Source: Dissulfurirhabdus thermomarina
GTDB taxonomy: Bacteria; Desulfobacterota; Dissulfuribacteria; Dissulfuribacterales; Dissulfurirhabdaceae
Direction of reading: 5' to 3'
Assembly (NCBI RefSeq): GCF_012979235.1
Contig: NZ_JAATWC010000002.1
Coordinates: 186,001-250,000 of the forward strand
Length of the DNA: 64,000 bases
The position numbers were made by a program, and so were the translations under genes. Positions 8,427 through 16,748 of the stretch are shown one piece after another. The notes under the pieces were generated by a model, which was given only the letters and a program-made list of their open reading frames with translations, was not told the origin of the DNA and did no database searches. Each line of letters starts with the position of its first letter. Within the stretch, counting starts at the first letter, position 1.

Positions 8427-9320
8427 ATGGAGGCCCCCGCCGTCTTCGAAACCCGTTTCCCGGGGCTTCGCCTCGCGCACCGCGGCAAGGTCCGGGACGT
8501 CTACGCCGTGGGAGACGACCACCTCCTCGTGGTCGCCACCGACCGCCTCTCCGCCTTCGACGTGGTGCTGCCGACCCCCATCCCCGGCAAGGGCCGCATC
8601 CTCACCCGGATGTCCCTCTTCTGGTTCGACCGCCTGGGGCACGTGGTTCCCAACCACCTCGTGACCGCCGACGCGGCCCGCTACCCGGCGGAGTGCGCCC
8701 CCTACCGGGCGGCTCTCGACGGCCGGAGCATGCTGGTCCGGCGGGCGCGGTCCCTCCCTGTGGAATGCATCGTCCGGGGGTATCTTGCCGGTTCCGGCTG
8801 GAAGGACTACCAGCGGGATGGCCGGGTCTGCGGCATCCCGCTGCCGGCGGGGCTCCGGGAATCGGACCGCCTGCCCGAGCCCGTCTTCACCCCCTCGACC
8901 AAGGCGGCGGTGGGTGAACACGACGAGAACGTGAGCTTCGACCAGGCCGCCCGGGCCATCGGGCGGGAGCTGGCCGAGCGGGTCCGGGATCTCAGCCTGG
9001 CCCTCTACCGCGAGGCCGCGGCCCATGCCCTCCAGCGCGGGATCATCATCGCCGACACCAAGTTCGAGTTCGGCCTGGCCGGGGACGAGCTCCTCCTCAT
9101 CGACGAGGTCCTCACCCCCGACTCCTCCCGCTTCTGGCCCGCGGACGGCTACCGGCCCGGCGGCCCGCAGCCGAGCTTCGACAAGCAGTTCGTCCGGGAC
9201 TACCTCCTCTCCCTCGACTGGGACAAGCGGGCGCCGGGGCCCGAGCTGCCCCCCGAGATCGTCGACAAGACCCGGGCCCGCTACGAGGAGGCTCTCCGGC
9301 GCCTCACCGCGCCCGCCTGA
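8427..9320 (+). CDS. purC: SAICAR synthetase PurC
   Basis: This 297-residue enzyme is of the longer bacterial/yeast-like type. Family blocks include HRGKVRDVY, VVATDRLSAFD, ECIVRGYLAGSGWKDYQ and KFEFGL. It ligates aspartate to CAIR in step 8 of purine biosynthesis. The ATG lies 6 bp after the stop of the Rho-N gene, so the two are probably co-transcribed. No other purine gene is in the window. Confidence 0.96.
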   Translation: MEAPAVFETRFPGLRLAHRGKVRDVYAVGDDHLLVVATDRLSAFDVVLPTPIPGKGRILTRMSLFWFDRLGHVVPNHLVTADAARYPAECAPYRAALDGRSMLVRRARSLPVECIVRGYLAGSGWKDYQRDGRVCGIPLPAGLRESDRLPEPVFTPSTKAAVGEHDENVSFDQAARAIGRELAERVRDLSLALYREAAAHALQRGIIIADTKFEFGLAGDELLLIDEVLTPDSSRFWPADGYRPGGPQPSFDKQFVRDYLLSLDWDKRAPGPELPPEIVDKTRARYEEALRRLTAPA

Positions 9321-9343
9321 GGCGGCAGGCCGGAAGGGGCCCG

Positions 9344-10021
9344 ATGAGACCTTTTCGCGGCCATTCGAGGATCCGCGGCGGCGGTCTTTATGGCTGCCTC
9401 GCGGCCCTGGCCCTGGCCGCCGCCTTCCTCTGCGGCGCGGGGTGCGGCCCGGAGGCGCCGGCGGGCCAAGAGTGTCGGGTCACCTGGGTCTACGACGGGG
9501 ATACCATCCGCCTCCGCACCGGCGAACACGTTCGCTACATCGGGATCGACGCGCCGGAGGTCGCCCACGACGACCGCCCCGGGGATCCCCTCGGAACCGA
9601 GGCCGCCCGGCGGAACCGAGAACTCGTGGCCGGAAAGACCGTCCGCCTCGAGTGGGACCGCGAGCGGCACGATGTCCACGGCCGGCTCCTGGCCTACGTG
9701 TGGCTCCCGGACGGGCGGATGGTGGAGGAGATCCTGGTGGAAGAGGGCCTGGCCCGGGCCTGCGCCGTTCCGCCCAACACGGCCCACTTCGACGAGATCG
9801 TGGCCGCCCAGCGGCGGGCCATGGCCGCGCGGCGGGGGCTCTGGGCCCTGCCGCCGCCCGTGCCCGAGCGCTTCTACATCGGCAACCGGCGCTCCCTGCG
9901 GTTTCACCGGCCGGATTGCCGTTACGGCCGCCGGACCCGCCGGGAGAACCGGGTCCGATTCGAGAGCCGGGAGGAGGCCCTCCGGCAGGGCTACTGCCCG
10001 TGTCGCCGGTGCCGGCCCTGA
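9344..10021 (+). CDS. Secreted thermonuclease (SNase) with C-terminal Cys-rich domain
   Basis: This 225-residue protein has a hydrophobic export signal (residues 15-33) ending GAGC, a weak lipobox with Cys34. The staphylococcal nuclease fold follows: VYDGDTIRL, VRYIGIDAPE (R64 and E72) and HGRLLAYVW (R114), matching the catalytic Arg-Glu-Arg set. The C-terminal 45 residues hold RPDC and CPCRRC, resembling the Ada-type zinc motif that binds DNA phosphates. It is likely exported or lipid-anchored and degrades nucleic acid outside the cytoplasm; lipidation is uncertain. Confidence 0.85.
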   Translation: MRPFRGHSRIRGGGLYGCLAALALAAAFLCGAGCGPEAPAGQECRVTWVYDGDTIRLRTGEHVRYIGIDAPEVAHDDRPGDPLGTEAARRNRELVAGKTVRLEWDRERHDVHGRLLAYVWLPDGRMVEEILVEEGLARACAVPPNTAHFDEIVAAQRRAMAARRGLWALPPPVPERFYIGNRRSLRFHRPDCRYGRRTRRENRVRFESREEALRQGYCPCRRCRP

Positions 10022-10048
10022 AGGATGGCGCCGCCATTTCCTCGAGAG

Positions 10049-10067
10049 GACTTTTTGCGAGGCCGTC
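10049..10067 (+). repeat. Solo end of the dispersed intergenic repeat family
   Basis: GACTTTTTGCGAGGCCGTC matches the right-hand ends of the three larger repeat copies in this window. Only the 19-bp end is recognisable. It sits between the nuclease and deacetylase genes. Confidence 0.5.
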
Positions 10068-10122
10068 CCGGGGAAAGCGGCACGGCCGGATCGCCCGGGC
10101 CCGCGGAATGGAGGAGGAGACC

Positions 10123-11193
10123 ATGACGACGCCGATCCCTGCCGGCCAGACCCGCCGGACCGCCCTGGTCCGGGACGAGCGCTTCCTGGGGCATGACCCC
10201 GGCCCCGGGCACCCCGAGTCCCCGGACCGGCTCCGGGTCATCTACCGGGCCCTCGACGAGGCGCCGCCGGCCGGGGAGTGCTTCGTCCTGCCCCCCAGGG
10301 AGGCCTCCCCGGACCAGCTCGCCTGGAACCATTCACCGGAATACGTGGAGCGCATCGCCCGCGCGGCCGCCGCCGGACTTCCCCGGAGTCTCGATCCCGA
10401 CACCGTGGTGGGGCCCGGCTCGTGGGAGGCGGCCGTCCTCGCCGTGGGCGGTGTCTTCGCGGCCGTGGACGCCTTGGTGGAAGGACGCGCCGACACCGCC
10501 TTCGCCCTGGTGCGGCCCCCGGGCCACCATGCCGAGGCGGGGCACGCCATGGGCTTCTGCCTCTTCAACAACGTGGCGCTGGGGGCCCGCTACGCCCGGA
10601 AGGTCCACGGCATCGACCGGGTGCTCGTGGCGGACTGGGACCTCCACCACGGAAACGGCACCCAGCACAGCTTCTACGAGGACCCGAGCGTCCTCTACTT
10701 CTCCACCCACCAGTTTCCGTACTACCCGGGCAGCGGCCGGGTGGAAGAGGCGGGGCATGGGGAGGGGGAGGGGTTCACGGTGAACGTGCCGCTGCCCCCG
10801 GGGGTGGGAGACGCCGGCTACGCGGCGGTCTTCGACCGGGTCCTGGCTCCCGCGGCCGACCGCTTCCGGCCGGGCCTCGTCTTGGTCTCCGCCGGGTTCG
10901 ATCCCTTCATCCGGGACCCCCTCGGCGGGATGCGGGTCACCGCCCGGGGATTCGGCGCGCTCGCGGCCCGGGTCCTCACCCTGGCCGGGCGGCATTGCGG
11001 CGGCCGGGTCCTCTTCTGCCTCGAGGGCGGCTACGACCCGGCGGGGCTGCGCGACGGCGTCCGGGCGGTGCTGGCGGCCTGCGCCGAGGGCCCGGGGGCG
11101 GACCCCGGGCCGGCCCCGGACCCCGGGCCCGAGGTGGCGCGGGTGATCGACCGGGTCATCGAGGTCCACCGGGGTTTCCAGCTCCTCGGCTGA
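10123..11193 (+). CDS. Histone deacetylase-family zinc amidohydrolase
   Basis: This 356-residue protein has all class II HDAC/acetoin-utilisation landmarks: RPPGHHAE (H135, H136), DWDLHHGNGT (zinc ligands D173 and H175), SAGFD (D260) and EGGYD (Y304). The family removes acetyl groups from proteins, polyamines or small amides. The ATG at 10123 has GGAGGAG 5 nt upstream; an in-frame ATG 15 bp earlier is less well placed. Its last 38 bp overlap tail-to-tail with the kinase gene on the other strand. The natural substrate is unknown. Confidence 0.93.
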   Translation: MTTPIPAGQTRRTALVRDERFLGHDPGPGHPESPDRLRVIYRALDEAPPAGECFVLPPREASPDQLAWNHSPEYVERIARAAAAGLPRSLDPDTVVGPGSWEAAVLAVGGVFAAVDALVEGRADTAFALVRPPGHHAEAGHAMGFCLFNNVALGARYARKVHGIDRVLVADWDLHHGNGTQHSFYEDPSVLYFSTHQFPYYPGSGRVEEAGHGEGEGFTVNVPLPPGVGDAGYAAVFDRVLAPAADRFRPGLVLVSAGFDPFIRDPLGGMRVTARGFGALAARVLTLAGRHCGGRVLFCLEGGYDPAGLRDGVRAVLAACAEGPGADPGPAPDPGPEVARVIDRVIEVHRGFQLLG

Positions 11194-12757
11194 GGGCGGT
11201 GCCCGCAAGGTACCTGTCGAGCAAGGCCTCCGGCGCCGCCGTGGTCTCCACCACCACGAGTTCGCCCGGCGGGATGTCCTCCGGCGGCTCGAAGACCGCC
11301 CGCTGGCGGAGGTAGATCTCCCAGCGGCCGTCGGAGACCGAGGGACCGGCGGCCCGGTCTTCCAGGCGGCGGCGGATCTCCGGCTCGGGGCACGTGCAGA
11401 GCACGAAGCGGGTTCGCGCCCCGGCGGCCTCGGCGACCTTCCGGAGACGTGCCCGTTCCCGGCGGGAACGGTAGGTGGCGTCGAGGATCACCGATTCCCC
11501 CGCCGCCAGGTGGCGCCCGGCCCGGCGGATTAGGCCGCTGTAGGTCCGGCGCGTGTGGGCCTCGTCGTAGATGCCCTGGCCGAAGGGTTCCCACTCCCGC
11601 GACTCCGGCGCAAGGCCGGCCATCTCCTTGCGGACGCGGTCGGAGTTGTAGAGGGGGAGACCGGTCTTTTCCGCCCAGGCCGCGGCCAGGGTGGACTTCC
11701 CGGTGCCCGAGAGCCCGAAGAAGACGTAGAGGGTGGGCGCGGCCCCGCCGCCGGCGTAGCGGTGGGCGAGCCGGAGGTAGCGGCGCGCCTCGCGGCGGGC
11801 CGCCTCCCGGTCGTCCGGGGCGATGCCCGGGGCGGCCTGGGTGAAGCAGCCGATCTTGCACCGGACGAAGGCCCGGTAGCACTTGTAGAAGTCCATCACC
11901 GCCGCGAGCTCCTCGTCGGGGAGGCGGCGTGCCATGGCGTCGGTGAAGTCCCGGGAGAGGTCCGCGAGGCCGTGGTAGTCGAGGTCCATGGCCAGGAAGG
12001 CCACGTCGGAGGCCACGTCACCGCACCGGAAACGCTCGTTGAACTCGATGCAGTCGAAGATGTAGACCTCGTCGCCCTCGGGGTCGAAGCAGATGTTGGC
12101 GGAGTAGAGGTCCCCGTGGCCTTCCCGGATGCGGCCCTTCCGCTCCCGCTCCGCGAAGAGGCCCGCGTTCCGGTCCAGGAAGGACCGGGCGTAGCCCCGG
12201 ATCTCTTCGAAGGCCGCCGGGTCGAGGAGGTCTCCCACGAAGGGCGCCGCCTGCTCGAAGTTCTCCTCGGTGTTGAAGCGCACCGTGTCGAGGCCGCCGT
12301 GGCGGAGGACATCGGGCCCCGAGGCGGCCTCCCGGTAGAAGGGGACGAGCCGCCGGACGATCCGCTCCATCTCGTCCGGGCCGAGCCGTTCCTCCCCGAT
12401 GAGCCGCTGCATCATGCCGGCCTCCGGCAGCCGCCGCATGGCCACGGCCCATTCCACGACACGCCCCGGGCCGTCCAGGGCATAGGTGCCGTCGGTCTCG
12501 GTGATGGGGACCACTCCCAGGTAGATATCGGGGCACAGGCGGCGGTTGAGGCGGACCTCCTCCCGGCAGAAGTGGGCCCGCCGGTCGAGGGTGGTGAAGT
12601 CGAGAAAGCCGAAGTCCACGGGCTTCTTGACCTTGTAGACGGTCTCACCGGCCAGGAAGACCCAGGATATGTGGGTCTGGACCAGCCGGACCGTCTCCGG
12701 CGGCTCCGGGTAGGTCCGGGGCGCAAGCAGGGTATCCATCCAGGGTGGGGTCGACAT
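11156..12757 (-). CDS. Two-domain kinase: aminoglycoside-phosphotransferase-like plus P-loop kinase
   Basis: This 533-residue protein has an N-terminal APH-like domain with EGHGDLYSANICFD and IFDCIEFNERFR in the catalytic and metal-binding loops. The C-terminal P-loop domain has FFGLSGTGKST at about residues 340-350 and a later Arg-rich lid (YRSRRERARLR). This pairing is a known conserved architecture of unknown substrate; annotation as antibiotic resistance would be unsafe. The 3' end overlaps the deacetylase gene by 38 bp. Confidence 0.85.
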   Translation of the reverse strand: MSTPPWMDTLLAPRTYPEPPETVRLVQTHISWVFLAGETVYKVKKPVDFGFLDFTTLDRRAHFCREEVRLNRRLCPDIYLGVVPITETDGTYALDGPGRVVEWAVAMRRLPEAGMMQRLIGEERLGPDEMERIVRRLVPFYREAASGPDVLRHGGLDTVRFNTEENFEQAAPFVGDLLDPAAFEEIRGYARSFLDRNAGLFAERERKGRIREGHGDLYSANICFDPEGDEVYIFDCIEFNERFRCGDVASDVAFLAMDLDYHGLADLSRDFTDAMARRLPDEELAAVMDFYKCYRAFVRCKIGCFTQAAPGIAPDDREAARREARRYLRLAHRYAGGGAAPTLYVFFGLSGTGKSTLAAAWAEKTGLPLYNSDRVRKEMAGLAPESREWEPFGQGIYDEAHTRRTYSGLIRRAGRHLAAGESVILDATYRSRRERARLRKVAEAAGARTRFVLCTCPEPEIRRRLEDRAAGPSVSDGRWEIYLRQRAVFEPPEDIPPGELVVVETTAAPEALLDRYLAGTALSRGAGNPGGPR

Positions 12758-12856
12758 GGAGACCTCCGTCGGGTCCGGCCGGGGGAGGGGAGGGGGGCGG
12801 CGCCTGCCGGTGCCCTTGCGAACCCCGGGGGACGTGTTTATTTTGCGCCTATCTTA

Positions 12857-12988
12857 GATGGCCTCGCCAAAATGCGCCAACTGCTGCGGTGCCGTGGAGG
12901 CTTTCGTCATTGCGGCGGATCTCTAAAGTCCGCCTCGTTCCTCGCGTGGTGTTGGTCATCCACCCGGAGGGCTTTTGGCGAGGCCGTC
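12857..12988 (-). repeat. Dispersed intergenic repeat, copy A
   Basis: The element is bounded by inverted ends GATGGCCTCGCCAAAA (12857-12872) and TTTTGGCGAGGCCGTC (12973-12988), with one mismatch. Its minus strand aligns with copies B and C: a shared CGCGAGGAACGAGGCG block, then a hairpin (12929-12934 with 12914-12919), then an 'AATGACGA' block and the 19-bp end. It lies in the 307-bp gap upstream of the 13065 gene; the rest of that gap shows nothing recognisable. Confidence 0.75.
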
Positions 12989-13064
12989 ATCTTAAAAGGG
13001 TTCCGGGATCCTTGTCGAGCTTCCGGCGGCCCGACCGCCCGGGCGGCCCTTGCAGGAGGTAGCA

Positions 13065-13646
13065 ATGGGGGAGATCCGCAGTTCCCTGGAGATCGCCATG
13101 GAGAAGGCGGAACGGCTCGGGCGGGCCAGCAAGGAGGAGGTCACCGCCGCCAAGTGGCGGGAGGCCGGCCGCAAGGCCGCCGCCGACTTCCTCTTCAAGC
13201 CCGACGTCGACCTCAAGGGGGCCGTGTCCGGTTTCGACCGGGAGGCCCTCCCGAAGGTCCTGGAAGGCGTCCAGGATGTCCTCCTCCGCAACGTGAACCT
13301 CCCCCGCAACCCCGATGCCTGGCCCACCATCCGAAGGGCCCTGGCCGGGCTCGTGGAGCTCAAGGGGAGCCCCGCGGCCCAGGTGGTGGCCCAGGTGGAG
13401 CAGCTCCTCAAGGCCTACGAGCAGACCCTCGATCAGTACCGGCGCCAGATGCGCTCGCAGCTCGAGGGCCGGCTCGGGAGCGTCCGCCAGGCGGTGGCGC
13501 AGCAGTACGGCGCCGCCGCGGCCGCCAACGTGGACGTGGAGGCCCTTCCGGAGTTCCAGCAGGAGTGGTCCCGGATCTCCGGGGAGATCGCCGCCCAGTT
13601 CGAGGCGCAGCTGGCCCCCCTCAAGCATTACCTCTCCCAGCTCTGA
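13065..13646 (+). CDS. Conserved helical protein of unknown function, upstream of larB
   Basis: This 193-residue protein is predicted to be almost entirely helical and is rich in Gln, Ala and charged residues. Its opening (MGEIRSSLEIAMEKAERLG) resembles small conserved Desulfobacterota proteins that begin M-E-I-R-S-A-L-E-I-A-M-E; I cannot confirm the family name. GGAGG stands 7 nt before the ATG at 13065. No signal peptide, membrane segment or catalytic motif is visible. It lies 37 bp upstream of larB, and the two genes together are bracketed by repeat copies A and B. Confidence 0.75.
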   Translation: MGEIRSSLEIAMEKAERLGRASKEEVTAAKWREAGRKAAADFLFKPDVDLKGAVSGFDREALPKVLEGVQDVLLRNVNLPRNPDAWPTIRRALAGLVELKGSPAAQVVAQVEQLLKAYEQTLDQYRRQMRSQLEGRLGSVRQAVAQQYGAAAAANVDVEALPEFQQEWSRISGEIAAQFEAQLAPLKHYLSQL

Positions 13647-13683
13647 TCCCGGCCGGGAGGAGGGCGTTCCGCCCGGCCCGCCC

Positions 13684-14460
13684 ATGCTCGAAGATCGACT
13701 GCGACAACTCCTGACCGCCGTCGCGCACGGGGAGATCTCCCCGGACGGGGCGGTGGAACGCCTCAAGACCCTGCCCTTCGAGGAGATCGACGGCGCCTGC
13801 CTGGACCATCACCGGGGGCTCCGGAAGGGTTTCCCAGAGGTGGTCTACGGCCCGGGGAAGACCCCCCGGCAGGTCGCCGAGATCATGCGCCGGCTCCGGG
13901 AGCGCGGCGGGCCGGTCCTGGTGACGCGGGTCCATGCGGAGCAGGCCGAATCCGTGCAACGCCTGCTGCCGGAGGCCGCTTACCACCCCGTGGCCCGGGC
14001 CCTCACCCTGCCGGCGGAGCGGGACGAGGCCGGCGAGAGGGCGCCCGGCCCCGCCATCCGGGTGGTCACCGCCGGAACGGCCGACATCCCCGTGGCCGAG
14101 GAGGCCTGTCTCACCCTGGAACTCATGGGGCGGCCCCACGAGCGGGTCTACGACGTGGGGGCGGCGGGGCTCCACCGCGTGCTGCACCATCTCCCCTCCT
14201 TGCGGGAGGCCCCCGTGGTGGTGGCCGTGGCGGGAATGGACGGGGTGCTGCCGGGGGTGCTTGCCGGGCTCCTGGCGCGTCCCGTCGTCGGCGTGCCCAC
14301 CAGCACGGGCTACGGCACCGGGCAGGGGGGGGTGGCCGCCCTCCTCACCATGCTCAACTCCTGCGCCCCGGGTCTCGCCGTGGTGAACATCGACAACGGG
14401 TTCGGCGCCGCCGTGCTCGCGGGCATGATCGCCTCGGTCGGGTCCCCGGCCCCGCCTTGA
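13684..14460 (+). CDS. larB: Nickel-pincer cofactor synthase LarB
   Basis: This 258-residue protein has a PurE-like C-terminal fold. Motifs include GFPEVVYGPGKT, the TAGTADIPVAEEA block, VAGMDGVLPGVLAGL, PTSTGYGTGQGGVAAL and VNIDNGFGAAVLA. LarB carboxylates and hydrolyses nicotinic acid adenine dinucleotide in the first step toward the nickel-pincer nucleotide of lactate racemase-type enzymes. LarE lies 2.3 kb downstream on the same strand; LarC and LarA are not in the window. Confidence 0.95.
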   Translation: MLEDRLRQLLTAVAHGEISPDGAVERLKTLPFEEIDGACLDHHRGLRKGFPEVVYGPGKTPRQVAEIMRRLRERGGPVLVTRVHAEQAESVQRLLPEAAYHPVARALTLPAERDEAGERAPGPAIRVVTAGTADIPVAEEACLTLELMGRPHERVYDVGAAGLHRVLHHLPSLREAPVVVAVAGMDGVLPGVLAGLLARPVVGVPTSTGYGTGQGGVAALLTMLNSCAPGLAVVNIDNGFGAAVLAGMIASVGSPAPP

Positions 14461-14482
14461 AATGGACGGACCTCTGTCCTAA

Positions 14483-14677
14483 GATGGCTCTGCCCTGATG
14501 GCGCCGCAGCGGGCGCCGACCGGGGCGTATCGGAGTTTGGCGGTCTCGCAAAGAGGCCCCTGGATGGCCGGGCAGCACGGCGCGAGGATGTCGACAGACG
14601 CGGCGTGCTTGGACACGCCGCGGTGACGGGGGCATCCGAAGCAACGCAGCGGTCGTCGGCCTTGTGGCGACGCCGCC
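14483..14677 (+). repeat. Dispersed intergenic repeat, copy B
   Basis: The conserved part spans about 14580-14677: CGCGAGGA, an 8-bp hairpin stem (14600-14607 with 14614-14621), GGTGACGGGGGCATCC, GAAGCAACGCAGC and a 19-bp right end (GCCTTGTGGCGACGCCGCC). The left boundary, GATGGC at 14483, is tentative because the left half is not similar to the other copies. It fills much of the 400-bp gap between larB and the CBS gene; 14678-14860 shows no further feature. Confidence 0.65.
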
Positions 14678-14860
14678 TTGTTCGTCCCGGGTGGCGTCCG
14701 CAGGGGATGCGCCGGCTGCGAGACGCCCGTCGTCACGACGTACCCGAAGTTCCTCCGGCGGCCGCGCCGTGCACCGGCGGTCTGCGGCGTGCCGGCTTGT
14801 CTTGGATGCGTTCACGGGCCCGTCTGCCGGAAGGTCGTCGGGCCCGGGGAGGGGAGGTCG

Positions 14861-15463
14861 GTGAAGGTCAAGAACTGGATGGTCCGGGAGGTGATCACCA
14901 TCGGCCCCGGCGCCACGGTGCGCGAGGCGGTGGATCTCATGCACCGCCATTCCATTCGGCACCTTCCGGTGGTGGACGGGGCCGAGCTGCTGGGGCTCGT
15001 CACCGAGAGCAACCTGCGTCCCTATCTCTTCGCGGCGGGGCGCAAGGAGCCCAGGGTCTCCGAGGTCATGATCATGAACCCCATCACGGTGGATCCCAAC
15101 GCCAGCGTGGATTCGGCGGCCCGGCTCATCCACCAGTACAAGATCGGGGGGCTTCCCGTTCTCGAAAAGCGCCGCTTGGTGGGGATCCTGACCATCACCG
15201 ACATCCTGGCGGCCTTCATCGAGCTCTTCGGCATCCTCCAGGAGAGTTCCCGGGTCGACCTCGTGCTCGCAGACCGGGAGGGGGCCCTGGACGAGGCATT
15301 GAAGATCATCCGGGAGGCCGGGGGGCGGGTCATCAGCATCGGCATGGAGGTCCAGTCGAGCCGACGGAAGGTTCACTACATCCGGGTGGAGAAGACGGAC
15401 CTCGCCCCCATCGTGGAACAGCTCGAATCGCACGGGCACAGGGTGGTTTCGGTGCTGGATTGA
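14861..15463 (+). CDS. CBS-pair plus ACT-like domain protein (AcuB-like)
   Basis: The GTG start at 14861 follows GGGGAGG and gives 200 residues. Two CBS motifs occupy about residues 1-125: VKNWMVREVITIGPGATVRE with IRHLPVVD, then VSEVMIMNPITVDPNASVDS with IGGLPVLE. The last 70 residues form an ACT-like ligand domain. CBS pairs bind adenine nucleotides or SAM and ACT domains bind small ligands, so a sensor or regulator is likely. It precedes the DUF39 homocysteine-biosynthesis gene by about 100 bp, where some family members carry a fused CBS pair. Confidence 0.85.
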   Translation: MKVKNWMVREVITIGPGATVREAVDLMHRHSIRHLPVVDGAELLGLVTESNLRPYLFAAGRKEPRVSEVMIMNPITVDPNASVDSAARLIHQYKIGGLPVLEKRRLVGILTITDILAAFIELFGILQESSRVDLVLADREGALDEALKIIREAGGRVISIGMEVQSSRRKVHYIRVEKTDLAPIVEQLESHGHRVVSVLD

Positions 15464-15569
15464 AGATCACTTCCGAGGAAATGGAAGCGACGGGGCCGCC
15501 GCGGGACGCGGATCTCGTTGCGATGCCGCGGCCGCCGGCGGGCCGGCCGGAGGGGGCCGGGATACGGAC

Positions 15570-16748
15570 ATGACCACCGCCCACCAGGTCAACAAGACCT
15601 ACCAGGAGATCAACGAGAAGATCCGCGCCGGCCAGGCGGTGGTGGTCACCGCCGACGAGATGGTGGACATCGTCCGGAAGAAGGGCGAGGTCAAGGCCGC
15701 CCGGGAGGTGGACGTGGTCACCACCGGGACCTTCTCGCCCATGTGCTCCTCCGGGGCCTTCATCAACTTCGGCCACAGCGTGCCCGGCATCAAGGCCAGC
15801 CAGGTCTGGCTGAACGGGGTTCCGGCCTACGCCGGGCTGGCCGCGGTGGACATCTACATCGGGGCCACGGAGCCCCGATCGGACGACCCGCTCAACAAGG
15901 TCTACCCCGGGGAGTTCCTCTACGGGGGCGGCCACGTCATCCAGGACTTGGTGGCGGGGCGGCCGGTGCAGCTCACGGCCGTGGCCTACGGGACCCATTG
16001 TTATCCCAACAAGGGCATCGACAAGAAGGTGACCCTGGCGGACCTTCCCTTCGCCCAGTTGTGCAACCCGAGGAACGCCTACCAGAACTACAACTGCGCG
16101 GTCAACGTGACGGGCCGGACCATCTACACCTACATGGGCATGCTCCGGCCCCGCCTCGGCAACGCCAACTACTGTACGTCGGGCCAGCTCAGCCCCCTCT
16201 TCAACGATCCCTACTACCAGACCATCGGCATCGGGACCCGGATCTTCCTCGGCGGGGGCACGGGGTACGTGGTCTGCGCCGGCACCCAGCACCGGCCGGA
16301 CGTCCCGCGCACGGAACGGGGGGTCCCCACCCGGCCTGCGGGCACCCTCATGGTGGCCGGGGACCTCAAACAGATGCACCCGAGGTGGCTCGTGGGGGTG
16401 AGCATCCTGGGCTACGGGTGCTCCCTCGCGGTGGGGCTCGGGGTCCCCATCCCGGTCTTGAACGAGGAGATCGCCTTTCGGACCGGCGTCTCCGACGAGG
16501 AAATCGTGACCCAGGTGGTGGACTACGGCCACGACTATCCCAATGGAAAGGGGCGGAGCCTCGGGGAGGTCACCTACGCGCAGCTCCGCTCCGGCACCAT
16601 CGACGTGGGAGGGGTCACGGTGCCCACGGCCCCGCTCTCGAGCCTCGTTCGGGCCCGGGAGATCGCCGACATCCTGAAGCGCTGGATCGCCGCCGGCCGG
16701 TTCACCCTGACCGAGCCCGCCGAGACGCTGCCCTCCGTGACACCTTGA
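15570..16748 (+). CDS. DUF39/HcyBio family protein, aspartate-semialdehyde sulfurtransferase-like
   Basis: This 392-residue protein belongs to the COG1900/DUF39 family studied in methanogens and sulfate reducers, which makes homocysteine from aspartate semialdehyde and a sulfide donor. The conserved Cys segments are GTFSPMCSSGAF (C59) and YGTHCYPNKG (C144). Glycine-rich blocks GTRIFLGGGTGYV and GVSILGYGCSLAVG follow. Unlike the longer family form it has no C-terminal CBS pair; a separate CBS gene lies just upstream. Its stop overlaps the proposed larE start. The ferredoxin-like partner protein is not nearby. Confidence 0.88.
   Translation: MTTAHQVNKTYQEINEKIRAGQAVVVTADEMVDIVRKKGEVKAAREVDVVTTGTFSPMCSSGAFINFGHSVPGIKASQVWLNGVPAYAGLAAVDIYIGATEPRSDDPLNKVYPGEFLYGGGHVIQDLVAGRPVQLTAVAYGTHCYPNKGIDKKVTLADLPFAQLCNPRNAYQNYNCAVNVTGRTIYTYMGMLRPRLGNANYCTSGQLSPLFNDPYYQTIGIGTRIFLGGGTGYVVCAGTQHRPDVPRTERGVPTRPAGTLMVAGDLKQMHPRWLVGVSILGYGCSLAVGLGVPIPVLNEEIAFRTGVSDEEIVTQVVDYGHDYPNGKGRSLGEVTYAQLRSGTIDVGGVTVPTAPLSSLVRAREIADILKRWIAAGRFTLTEPAETLPSVTP

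Noticed and set aside
11156-12757. Aminoglycoside resistance kinase
   Set aside because: The APH-like fold is shared by many kinases; here it is joined to a P-loop kinase in a conserved architecture with no resistance context.
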